Assembly: GCF_039542225.1 (NCBI RefSeq)
Contig: NZ_BAABHS010000023.1
Location: 83,448-147,447 of the forward strand
DNA length: 64,000 nucleotides
Source of the DNA: Yinghuangia aomiensis
Lineage (GTDB): Bacteria > Actinomycetota > Actinomycetes > Streptomycetales > Streptomycetaceae
Direction of reading: 5' to 3'
The notes below the pieces were generated by a model, which was given only the letters and a program-made list of their open reading frames with translations, made no database searches and was not told where the DNA came from. Every line of letters starts with the position of its first letter. Positions within the stretch are counted from its first letter, which is position 1. The position numbers and the translations under genes were made by a program. Shown in pieces: positions 9,474 through 17,028 of this stretch.

Positions 9474-10892
9474 TCAGGACTCCGCGGCGACCTTCTCCGC
9501 CCGGGGCCGCGGCGCGACGTCGGCGGGTTCGGCCTCCGTCTCGGCGCCGGTCTCCGCGGCGGCGGTCGTGCGCAGCACCCACCAGGCGACCAGCACGGTG
9601 AGCGCGATGCCGACGAACAGGTAGCTGTTGCCGACGAAGTACTGCCACACGTTCCACCGGTTCTCGCGCTTGCCGTCGCGCGGCGCGAGCCAGATGAGGC
9701 CCCACGGCTGGAGCTTCTGCCCGCCGTCCCAGTGGCCGTCCACGTCGAGCGACAGCGGCCAGGTGCCGTAGAAGGCCAGGAACGCCGCGGTGGCGTACCA
9801 CCACATCCGGCGGCGCAGCCGCAGCGCGTGGTGCAGCAGCAGCACGAACGCGGGCACCACCCACACCCAGTGGTGCGACCACGAGATCGGCGACACCAGC
9901 AGGCTGAGCACGCCGACCAGGACGACACCGAGGAGTTCCTGCCCGGCAAGCGAGGCCTTGGCCGCGGCGACCATCACGAGGATCGCAAGGGCGGCGCAGC
10001 ACAGCAGCCACAGCATGCTGCTGAGCGACTCGCTGTCCAGCATGCGCCGGAACATGCCCTGCACGGACTGGTTGTTGAGGGTGCCGACGGGGAGCTGTTC
10101 GCTGACCCGGTTGTTGATCTCGGCGATGTCGCTCCAGTACTTCGCCGACGCGCTCGGCAGCAGCACGAAGCCGAGGCCGATGGTGCCGAGGAAGGTGCCG
10201 AGCGCGACGCCCGCGGCACGGAACCGGCGGGTCATCGCCAGGTAGACGATGAAGATCAGCGGCGTGAGCTTGAACCCGGCGGCCAGGCCGACGCCCACGC
10301 CCTTCCAGCGGCGGGTGTCGGGCTGCCCGAGGTCGAACATGAGGACGGCGAGCAGCGCGAGGTTGACCTGTCCCCATTCGAGGGTCCACACGACCGGCTC
10401 GAACCACAGGACGACGGCGAAGGTCGCGAGCGTGGCGCCCGCACGCCCCGCCGAGCGGCGGTAGCCGAGCATGCCCCACGACGTCCACACCACCGCGGCG
10501 AGCGCGAGGAGGCTGGTGACGGTCATGAACCACTTGAGCCCGGCGAAGCCCATCGGGACGAGCCCGAAGAACGTCAGCGCGGAGAACGGCGGGTAGATGA
10601 ACGGCAGCTTCCACGTGCCGAAGTTGCTCGTGTACAGCGCGTCCTGATTGTCCTTCAGCGAGTCGACCGCGTTGTAGTAGACGCTCAGGTCGAGCATGTT
10701 CCACATCACCGTGCGCTGCAGGTACGCCCATATGCCCCAGACCGCGAGGGCGAGGACGGCGGCGGCGATGCCGATGCGCAGCAGGCGCTGCTGGTTGCCG
10801 AAGGTCTTGTCGCGGTGCGTTCCGTAGGGGGTCCGCGGTGCGCGCGTGCACAGCTCACGGCAAGACGTGACGAGCACGCGTGGGAAGGACAT
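9474..10892 (-). CDS. GT87 family polyprenyl-phosphate mannosyltransferase-like protein (paralog)
   Basis: 472 residues with about ten membrane segments, the first at LRIGIAAAVLALAVWGIWAYL (about 35-55). The catalytic-loop region MLDLSVYYNAVDSLKDNQDAL is followed by KLPFIYPPFSALTFFGLV. The motifs EWGQVNLALLAVLMFDLG, NNQSVQGMFRRML and SPISWSHHWVWVVPAFVLL align one-to-one with those of the downstream GT87 gene. An acidic and Pro-rich cytosolic tail (AAETGAETEAEPADVAPRPRAE) is absent from its paralog. GGAG lies 11 nt ahead of the ATG; an internal start before the first membrane span is possible because the first ~30 residues are weakly conserved-looking. Confidence 0.85.
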   Translation of the reverse strand: MSFPRVLVTSCRELCTRAPRTPYGTHRDKTFGNQQRLLRIGIAAAVLALAVWGIWAYLQRTVMWNMLDLSVYYNAVDSLKDNQDALYTSNFGTWKLPFIYPPFSALTFFGLVPMGFAGLKWFMTVTSLLALAAVVWTSWGMLGYRRSAGRAGATLATFAVVLWFEPVVWTLEWGQVNLALLAVLMFDLGQPDTRRWKGVGVGLAAGFKLTPLIFIVYLAMTRRFRAAGVALGTFLGTIGLGFVLLPSASAKYWSDIAEINNRVSEQLPVGTLNNQSVQGMFRRMLDSESLSSMLWLLCCAALAILVMVAAAKASLAGQELLGVVLVGVLSLLVSPISWSHHWVWVVPAFVLLLHHALRLRRRMWWYATAAFLAFYGTWPLSLDVDGHWDGGQKLQPWGLIWLAPRDGKRENRWNVWQYFVGNSYLFVGIALTVLVAWWVLRTTAAAETGAETEAEPADVAPRPRAEKVAAES

Positions 10893-11071
10893 AACGGCAG
10901 GGGACTCCAGGGACGCGCGGGAAGGCCGGCGACGGCGGCCGGGGTCAGGATATCGGCCGACTCCCGAGCCAGATGACGCCTTGTGAGCCGCCTCGGCACA
11001 GTATCACCGTGCTCGGACGGTACCGGGTTCCCCGTGCGCCGCTTGCCGCACTGGCGTTTCTTGTTGCGCGT

Positions 11072-13084
11072 TTATTGCTGTTTCGTGTTCCGTTCGCGTC
11101 CCAGTCGCGCATAGAAACCGAGGATTTCCATGTCGTCCACCGAACCGGGGTTGACGGCGGTGTCCAGGCTTTTGCCTTGCAGGAGTTTCTTCACCGGGAT
11201 TTCGATGCGCTTGCCGGTGAGGGTGTGCGGGACGCCGGGCGCTTCGAGGATCTCGTCGGGGACGTGCCGCGGCGAGACCTCGGTGCGGATGACCTGCTTG
11301 ATGCGGTCGCGCAGCGCGTCGTCGAGGACGGCGCCGGGCGCGGGCACCACGAACAGCGGCATCCAGTAGCCGCCGTCGGGCTGCTCGATGCCGACCACGA
11401 GCGACTCGGCGACCTCCGGGATGCGTTCGACGGCCTCGTAGATGTCCGCGGAGCCCATCCGGACGCCCTGCCGGTTGAGCGTCGAGTCGGAGCGGCCGTG
11501 CACGACGACGGTGCCGCGGCCGGTGAGGGTGATCCAGTCGCCGTGCCGCCACACACCCGGGAAGGTGTCGAAGTAGGCGGCGCGGTAGCGCTCGTGGTCC
11601 GGGTCGTTCCAGAAGAACACCGGCATGGACGGCATGGGCTTGGTGATGACCAGTTCGCCGACCTCGTCCACGACCGGACGGCCCGCTTCGTCCCAGGCTT
11701 CGACGGCGCAGCCGAGCAGCCGGGCCTGGAGTTCGCCGCAGTACACCGGCAGCGTCGGGACGCCGCCGAGGAAGGCACTGCACACGTCGGTGCCGCCGCT
11801 GACGGACGCGAGCCACACGTCGGGGTGCGCGGCCTCGTACACCCAGCGGAAGCCGTCCGGCGGCAGCGGCGACCCGGTGGTGCCGAGCGCGCGGACCTTG
11901 GACAGGTCGTGGGTGTCGCGGGGGCGCAGGCCCTTCTTGCGGCAGGCCATGACGTAGGCGGCGCTGGTGCCGTAGACGGTGGTGCCGGTGCGTTCGGCGA
12001 CGGTCCACTGCACGTCGGGGCCGGGGTGGCCGGGGCTGCCGTCGTACAGCACGATCGTCGCGCCCACGAGGAGGCCGCCGACCAGCAGGTTCCACATCAT
12101 CCAGCCGGTGGACGTGAACCAGAAGAAGCGGTCGCCGGGCCCCAGGTCGAGGTGCAGGGCGTTGTGCTTGACGTGTTCGAGGAGGATGCCGCCGTGGCCC
12201 TGCACGATCGCCTTCGGCAGACCGGTCGTGCCGGACGAGTACAGGATCCACAGCGGGTGGTCGAATTCGACGGGTTCGAAGTCCTCGGGAATCCCGGCGT
12301 CCCCGGCGGCCGGCTCGGCGACCAGGTCGGCCCACGCCACCGCGTCGCCGTCCGCGGGAGTGCCGAGCAGCGGGACGTGCACGACGGTGCGGACCGTCGG
12401 CAGCTCCGCGATCAGCTCGGCGACCTCGGCGCGGCGGTCGATCTCCTTGCCCGCGTAGCGGTAGCCGTCCACGGTGACCAGCGCGACGGGTTCGATCTGC
12501 TGGAGCCGGTCCAGGACGCTGCGCGCCCCGAAGTCGGGCGCGCAGGACGACCACACCGCGCCGATGCTCGCGCAGGCCAGCAGCGCGACCACCGCCTCGG
12601 GGATGTTCGGCAGGTAGCCGGCCACCCGGTCGCCCGGTCCGATGCCGAGACCGCGCAGCCGGTGCGCGGCCGCGGCGACCTGCCGGCGCAGCTCGCCCCA
12701 GCTGATCTCGCGCGGCTCGAGGGACTCGTCGACGTGGACGATCGCGGTCTCGTCCGGGTGGGTCTCGGCGCGGCGCAGCGCATGGCGCGCGTAGTTGAGG
12801 CGGGCGCCGGGGAACCAGACGGCGCCCGGCATCCCGGGATCGGCGAGGACGCGGTTCGGCGGGCCGGTGAAGGCGATGTCGAAATAGGCGCAGACCGAGG
12901 CCCAGAAACCGTCCGGGTCGTCGACCGACCACTGCCACAGCGCCGCATAGCCCTCGTGGTCGCCCAGCCCCTGCTCGGCGCCGACGTAGGCGGCGAAGTC
13001 GGTGATCCGTGCGGCGGCGACCCGCTCCGCGGAGGGGCGCCAGAGGATCTCCGGGACGGCGGGCTGCTGAGCTGCGGAAGGCAT
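11072..13084 (-). CDS. aacS: Acetoacetyl-CoA synthetase (acetoacetate-CoA ligase)
   Basis: 670-residue ANL-superfamily enzyme that would activate acetoacetate with ATP and CoA. It has the AACS-type N-terminus (YAALWQWSVDDPDGFWASVCAYFDI), the P-loop YSSGTTGLPKAIVQGHGG, FFWFTSTGWMMWN, the adenylate-binding GSPLPPDGF and SGGTDVCSAFLGG, the hinge/A8 region GRSDSTLNRQGVRMGSADIYE, and the C-terminal catalytic lysine in GKRIEIPVKKLLQGK. Length matches the family (about 650-670). The ATG at 13084 is chosen; a GTG two codons upstream is possible. It is divergent from the AurF-like gene, with a small palindrome in the shared promoter region. Acetoacetate salvage or ketone-body use is the expected role. 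Confidence 0.93.
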   Translation of the reverse strand: MPSAAQQPAVPEILWRPSAERVAAARITDFAAYVGAEQGLGDHEGYAALWQWSVDDPDGFWASVCAYFDIAFTGPPNRVLADPGMPGAVWFPGARLNYARHALRRAETHPDETAIVHVDESLEPREISWGELRRQVAAAAHRLRGLGIGPGDRVAGYLPNIPEAVVALLACASIGAVWSSCAPDFGARSVLDRLQQIEPVALVTVDGYRYAGKEIDRRAEVAELIAELPTVRTVVHVPLLGTPADGDAVAWADLVAEPAAGDAGIPEDFEPVEFDHPLWILYSSGTTGLPKAIVQGHGGILLEHVKHNALHLDLGPGDRFFWFTSTGWMMWNLLVGGLLVGATIVLYDGSPGHPGPDVQWTVAERTGTTVYGTSAAYVMACRKKGLRPRDTHDLSKVRALGTTGSPLPPDGFRWVYEAAHPDVWLASVSGGTDVCSAFLGGVPTLPVYCGELQARLLGCAVEAWDEAGRPVVDEVGELVITKPMPSMPVFFWNDPDHERYRAAYFDTFPGVWRHGDWITLTGRGTVVVHGRSDSTLNRQGVRMGSADIYEAVERIPEVAESLVVGIEQPDGGYWMPLFVVPAPGAVLDDALRDRIKQVIRTEVSPRHVPDEILEAPGVPHTLTGKRIEIPVKKLLQGKSLDTAVNPGSVDDMEILGFYARLGRERNTKQQ

Positions 13085-13093
13085 GCGCACATG

Positions 13094-13135
13094 TTGACAC
13101 GGGGCCACCCGACGAGGGATGTTACTTGCGGTAAC
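13094..13135 (+). promoter_or_regulatory. Candidate promoter and overlapping palindrome in the aacS/aurF-like divergent region
   Basis: TTGACA at 13094-13099 is followed about 18 nt later by a -10-like GATGTT. Overlapping the latter is the inverted repeat GTTAC-TTGCG-GTAAC (13121-13135). The position suits a repressor site controlling the rightward gene and possibly aacS. Only sequence pattern supports this. Confidence 0.4.
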
Positions 13136-13174
13136 ACCCCACGACACGGCTTCACGACGAGGAGGGCCCGGGCC

Positions 13175-14110
13175 ATGGCGGTTGCGTCTGGTGTCAAGGA
13201 CCGCGAGGTGACCGCGGAGCGCCTGTTGGCCGCGTCCGCGAAGCACTCGTTCGACCCGCTCAAGGACATCGACTGGGCGGCCCCGCTGCTGCCCGACACC
13301 TACTTCATCGCCGAGGAACGCTGCACCCTCTACGGCACCCGCACCTGGGACCGGATGAGCGGCCGGCAGCGCATCGACCTGAGCCGCCACGAAGTGGCCA
13401 GTACCGCCAGCGTCGGCATCTGGTTCGAGGTCATCCTCATGCAGCTGCTGATCCGGCACGCGTACGACCAGGACATGACGAGCCGCCACGTCCAGTACGC
13501 GTTCACCGAGATCGCCGACGAATGCCGCCATTCGACGATGTTCGGCCGGATGATCGAGAAGTTCGAGGCACCCAACTACGGCCCCGGCAAGCACGCGCAC
13601 GAACTGGGCCGGGTCATGAAGACCATCGGCTTCGGCATCCAGACGTTCGCCGCCGCACTCATCGCCGAGGAGATCCTCGACACCGCGCAGCGCGAAATGA
13701 TGCAGGACGTGACGATCCAGCCGCTGGTCCGCGGCGTGGCACGGATCCACGTCATCGAGGAAGCCCGGCACGTCCGCTACGCCCGCGAAGAGGTCGTCCG
13801 CCGCGCGCCGCGCCTCAACCGCGCCGAGATGGCCTTCAGCCGCCTCGTCATCGCGCGCTCCGCACACGTCATCGCCCGGCACCTGATCCACCCCGGCGTC
13901 TACGCCGCGGTCGGCCTCGACCCGAAGCTCGCCCGCGCCGAAGCCCGCGCCAACCCCCACCACCACGAGACCCTCCGCGCCTGGGCGCGCCGCCTGGTCG
14001 CGTTCTTCGAGGAAAACGACCTGATGGCAGGCCCCGGACTGGCCCTGTGGCGGCGCAGCGGACTGGTCGCCCCGGACTACCGGCCGCCCGCGAAGGCACT
14101 CGCGGTGTGA
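13175..14110 (+). CDS. AurF-like diiron oxygenase
   Basis: 311 residues. Two ExxH helices typical of ferritin-like diiron proteins are visible, in FTEIADECRHSTMFGRMIE (about residues 109-127) and HVIEEARHVRYAREEVV (about 191-207). Further glutamates lie in RHEVASTASVGIWFEVILM and ALIAEEILDTAQREMM. This arrangement is that of the AurF / p-aminobenzoate N-oxygenase family, which oxidises arylamines to nitro compounds, but chromosomal homologs are often of unknown substrate. ATG 13175 lies behind GGAGGGCCCGGGCC. No polyketide or peptide synthetase gene is nearby. It stands alone between two inverted-repeat operators and is divergent from acetoacetyl-CoA synthetase. Confidence 0.82.
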   Translation: MAVASGVKDREVTAERLLAASAKHSFDPLKDIDWAAPLLPDTYFIAEERCTLYGTRTWDRMSGRQRIDLSRHEVASTASVGIWFEVILMQLLIRHAYDQDMTSRHVQYAFTEIADECRHSTMFGRMIEKFEAPNYGPGKHAHELGRVMKTIGFGIQTFAAALIAEEILDTAQREMMQDVTIQPLVRGVARIHVIEEARHVRYAREEVVRRAPRLNRAEMAFSRLVIARSAHVIARHLIHPGVYAAVGLDPKLARAEARANPHHHETLRAWARRLVAFFEENDLMAGPGLALWRRSGLVAPDYRPPAKALAV

Positions 14111-14154
14111 CGCGGTGTGAGCATTGCGACTGCCCACCTCCTTGCCCCGGGTAA

Positions 14155-14169
14155 CTGACGTACCGTCAG
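14155..14169. promoter_or_regulatory. Palindromic operator candidate (TetR-type shape)
   Basis: Perfect inverted repeat CTGACG-TAC-CGTCAG lies 105 nt before the start of the Zn-ribbon/thiolase/amidohydrolase operon. TetR-family repressors of fatty-acid and acyl-CoA operons often bind sites of this size and symmetry. No tetR gene is adjacent, so the regulator is unknown. Confidence 0.5.
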
Positions 14170-14273
14170 AATAGGGGGACGGGGCCCGCCCGGCCCCGGA
14201 CCGACCCCAAGGCGCCAGCCTCCACCGGAACCCTCCGGAGAGGACTGCACCCGACACGAAGGAGGCCCGGGCG

Positions 14274-14717
14274 ATGAAGGACCACAAGCCCGTGGTCCCG
14301 GGCTGGTTCACCGCGGACGACGAGGACTTCCGCCTCCTCGGCACCCGGTGCACCGCCTGCGGGACCGTGTTCTTCCCCCGGCAGGACACGTTCTGCAAGA
14401 ACCCCGCGTGCGCGGGCCGTGAATTCGAAGAGGTCAAGCTCTCCGGGCGCGGGACCGTGTGGTCGTACACCAACGCGGGATACCGCCCGCCGGCGCCGTA
14501 CGTGTCGGACCCGGACACCGAATGGGTGCCGTTCACCATCGTCGCCGTCGAGCTGGCCGAAGAAGGCATGATCGTGCTCGGCCAGGCCGAGCCCGGCATC
14601 ACCGTCGACGACCTGACCGTCGGCGCCGAGGTCGAGGTCGTCCCGGGCGTGCTCTACGAGACCGACGAGCACGTCTACACCACCTGGAAGTTCAAGCGGA
14701 CGGGAGCGGCATCGTGA
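14274..14717 (+). CDS. Zn-ribbon/OB-fold protein (DUF35/DUF35_N), partner of a thiolase-like enzyme
   Basis: 147 residues. The N-terminal rubredoxin-like zinc ribbon is visible as RCTACGTVFFPRQDTFCKNPAC (about residues 25-46), with CxxC and a second Cys pair. An OB fold follows (SGRGTVWSYTNAGYRPPAPY, PFTIVAVELAEEGMIVLGQ, VGAEVEVVPGVLY). Such proteins are stable partners of thiolase-like or aldolase enzymes acting on acyl-CoA. The stop overlaps the thiolase-like start by 4 nt, so the pair is translationally coupled. A GGAGG lies 7-8 nt before the ATG. Confidence 0.88.
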   Translation: MKDHKPVVPGWFTADDEDFRLLGTRCTACGTVFFPRQDTFCKNPACAGREFEEVKLSGRGTVWSYTNAGYRPPAPYVSDPDTEWVPFTIVAVELAEEGMIVLGQAEPGITVDDLTVGAEVEVVPGVLYETDEHVYTTWKFKRTGAAS

Positions 14718-15904
14718 GCGACCGCGAAATCGTCGTCCTCGGCGCGGGCATGCACCCGTGGGGCAAGTGGGGCCGCAACTTCGTCGAATACGGCATCAAA
14801 GCGGCCCAGGACGCCCTCGCCGACGCCGGCCTCGACTGGCGCGACATCCAGTACGTCGCCGGCGCCGACACCATCCGCAACGGCTACCCCGGCTTCGTCG
14901 CGGGCGCCACCTTCGCGCAGGCCCTCGGCTGGACCGGCGCCCGGGTCAGCAGCTCCTACGCGGCCTGCGCCTCCGGCTCGCACGCCATCGCCAACGCCCG
15001 CGCGCAGATCCTCGCCGGCCTCGTCGACGTCGCCCTCGTGGTCGGCGCCGACGCCGCCCCCAAGGGCTTCTTCGCCCCCGTCGGCGGCGACCGCCCGGAC
15101 GACCCGGACTGGGTCCGCTTCCACGTCCTCGGCGCCACCAACCCGACCTACTTCGGCCTCTACGCGCGCCGCCGCATCGACCTGTACGGCGCCACCGTCG
15201 AGGACTTCGCCCGCGTCAAGGTCAAGAACGCCAAGAACGGCCTCGCCAACCCGAACGCCCGCTACCGCAAGGCGTTCACCCTCGACGACGTCGCCGCGTC
15301 GCCGGTCGTCGCCGACCCGCTGCGCCTGATGGACATCTGCGCCACCTCCGACGGCGCCGCCGCGGTCGTGCTGTGCAGCAAGGAGTTCGCCGCCAAGCGC
15401 ACCACCAAGCCGGTGCGCATCGCCGCGGTCTCCACGGTCACCCCGACCTTCCCCAGCGCCATCATCGAAATGCCGGACATCGCCACCGACTCGTCCGCCG
15501 CCGTCGCGCCGAACGACCTGTCGTTCCGCGCGTCGCTCGCGCAGGCCGCCTACGACGAGGCCGGCATCGGCCCCGAGGACCTGAGCCTGGCCGAGGTCTA
15601 CGACCTCTCCACCGCCCTGGAACTCGACTGGATCGAAGACCTCCAGATCTGCGGCCGCGGCGAAGCGGAGAAGCTCCTCCGCGACGGCCAGACGGAGATC
15701 ACCGGCCGCATCCCCGTCAACGCGTCCGGCGGCCTCGGCTCGTTCGGCGAAGCGGTCCCCGCGCAGGCCATCGCCCAGGTGTGCGAACTGACCTGGCAGC
15801 TGCGCGGCCAGGCGGGCGACCGCCAGGTCCCGGACGCCAAGGTCGGCATCACCGCCAACCAGGGCCTGTTCGGCCACGGGTCGTCCATCATCGTGACCCG
15901 GTAA
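14714..15904 (+). CDS. Thiolase-superfamily protein (lipid-transfer/SCP-x type)
   Basis: 396 residues, GTG start overlapping the previous gene. The thiolase N-terminal half has the nucleophile region SSSYAACASGSHAI (Cys about 85) and RAQILAGLVDVALVVGADA. The C-terminal half has NASGGLGSFGEAVPAQAIAQV and ends NQGLFGHGSSIIVTR. The canonical thiolase GHPxGA histidine and final CxG cysteine are not present, as in the Ltp-type thiolase-like proteins that pair with DUF35 proteins; some of those (Ltp2) work as retro-aldolases on steroid side-chain CoA esters. Reaction and substrate here are inferred only at that level. Third and second partners: the amidohydrolase downstream and the Zn-ribbon protein upstream. 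Confidence 0.85.
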   Translation: MSDREIVVLGAGMHPWGKWGRNFVEYGIKAAQDALADAGLDWRDIQYVAGADTIRNGYPGFVAGATFAQALGWTGARVSSSYAACASGSHAIANARAQILAGLVDVALVVGADAAPKGFFAPVGGDRPDDPDWVRFHVLGATNPTYFGLYARRRIDLYGATVEDFARVKVKNAKNGLANPNARYRKAFTLDDVAASPVVADPLRLMDICATSDGAAAVVLCSKEFAAKRTTKPVRIAAVSTVTPTFPSAIIEMPDIATDSSAAVAPNDLSFRASLAQAAYDEAGIGPEDLSLAEVYDLSTALELDWIEDLQICGRGEAEKLLRDGQTEITGRIPVNASGGLGSFGEAVPAQAIAQVCELTWQLRGQAGDRQVPDAKVGITANQGLFGHGSSIIVTR

Positions 15905-16031
15905 TACGCCTGTGCGCGGTGTCCCGGCGGCTCCCGCTGCCGGGACACCGGCATTTCCGCTCCCCTCTGCTCCCGCCTGCTCCCCTCTCCACTCCCGGGA
16001 CCTCCGCAGGACTTCCAGGAAGGTGCGTCTC

Positions 16032-16904
16032 ATGGTCTTTCCGGCCGGTGTCGGCGTCGTCGACACCCTCATGGGTCTCCCCAACAAGGACCGCCGCTGG
16101 TGGGCGACCGCCATGGCGGGCACGCTGCGCGACGAGGACTCCCGCAGCGGCATGACGCACCCCGCCGGCTACATGTTCAAAGACCTTCCGGACATGGAGC
16201 GCTCCGCCACCTCCGCGGACGACCTCGTCGCCGCCATGGACGCGTTCGGCGTCGACAAGGCCCTCATCCCCGTCTCCTTCGAGGACGAAGGCACCATCGC
16301 CGCGGTCAAGCAGTACCCCGACCGGCTGCTCGGCAGCTTCCAGGTCGACCCGTCGCAGGGCATCGTCGAGGGCGTCCGCGCGCTGCGCCGGGCCCACGAA
16401 GAGGCCGGCATCGTCGCGGCGTCGTTCTTCCCGTGCGGCTGCACTCCCCCGGTGCCGATCGACGACCGCGCCGCCTACCCGCTGTACGCGGCCTGCGTCG
16501 AACTCGGCCTGCCGGTCTTCGTCAACGCGGGCATCCCCGGCCCGCGCGTCCCCGCGACCGCGCAGGACGTCATGCGGTTCGACCAGGTCTGCTACGACTT
16601 CCCGGAACTGACCGTCGTCATGCGGCACGGCGGCGAACCCTGGTGCGACCTCGCGGTCAAGCTGATGCTCAAGTGGCCGGGCCTGCACTGGTCTTCGTCG
16701 GCGTTCGCACCGAAGCACTACCCGCGCGCGATCATCGACTACGCCAACACCCGCGGCGCCGACAAGATCCTGTACGCGGGCTACTTCCCGTACGGCCTCA
16801 CCCTCGACCGGATCTTCTCGGAACTCCCGCACGTGCCGCTCAAGGCGGAGGTGTGGCCGAAGTTCCTGCGCGAGAACGCGCTGCGGGTGCTCGGCACCGC
16901 CTGA
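16032..16904 (+). CDS. Amidohydrolase family 2 protein (ACMSD-like TIM barrel)
   Basis: 290 residues. Blocks typical of PF04909 are visible: DDLVAAMDAFGVDKALIPVSFED, LLGSFQVDPSQGIVEGVRAL, YAACVELGLPVFVNAGIPGPRVP, and LTVVMRHGGEPWCDLAVKLMLKW. The metal-binding HxH near the N-terminus is not evident (VVDTLMGLP is in its place), so catalysis may differ or be lost; CoA-linked amidohydrolase-2 proteins beside thiolases often show this. AGGAAGG precedes the ATG. The gene sits 127 nt after the thiolase-like gene and is followed by a strong terminator, so it probably closes that operon. Confidence 0.8.
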   Translation: MVFPAGVGVVDTLMGLPNKDRRWWATAMAGTLRDEDSRSGMTHPAGYMFKDLPDMERSATSADDLVAAMDAFGVDKALIPVSFEDEGTIAAVKQYPDRLLGSFQVDPSQGIVEGVRALRRAHEEAGIVAASFFPCGCTPPVPIDDRAAYPLYAACVELGLPVFVNAGIPGPRVPATAQDVMRFDQVCYDFPELTVVMRHGGEPWCDLAVKLMLKWPGLHWSSSAFAPKHYPRAIIDYANTRGADKILYAGYFPYGLTLDRIFSELPHVPLKAEVWPKFLRENALRVLGTA

Positions 16905-16965
16905 CCGCCGAGGGTCGCAGAGAGGCGCCGCGGGCCCGCGAACTGATATACGAGAGACCGCTGAT

Positions 16966-16995
16966 CGCCCGGCCGTGTGGAAGCACGGCCGGGCG
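16966..16995 (+). terminator. Intrinsic terminator after the amidohydrolase operon
   Basis: Perfect 12-bp stem CGCCCGGCCGTG / CACGGCCGGGCG with a TGGAAG loop, 62 nt after the amidohydrolase stop. It also shows that the next gene must start downstream of the GTG at 16975, which lies inside the hairpin. Confidence 0.75.
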
Positions 16996-17028
16996 TCGTG
17001 TGTCGGAAATCGGGGGCGGGTCGCTTTG

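Noticed and set aside
11004..13100. 698-codon minus-strand ORF over aacS
   Set aside because: Frame-shifted shadow of acetoacetyl-CoA synthetase; Arg/Pro-rich.
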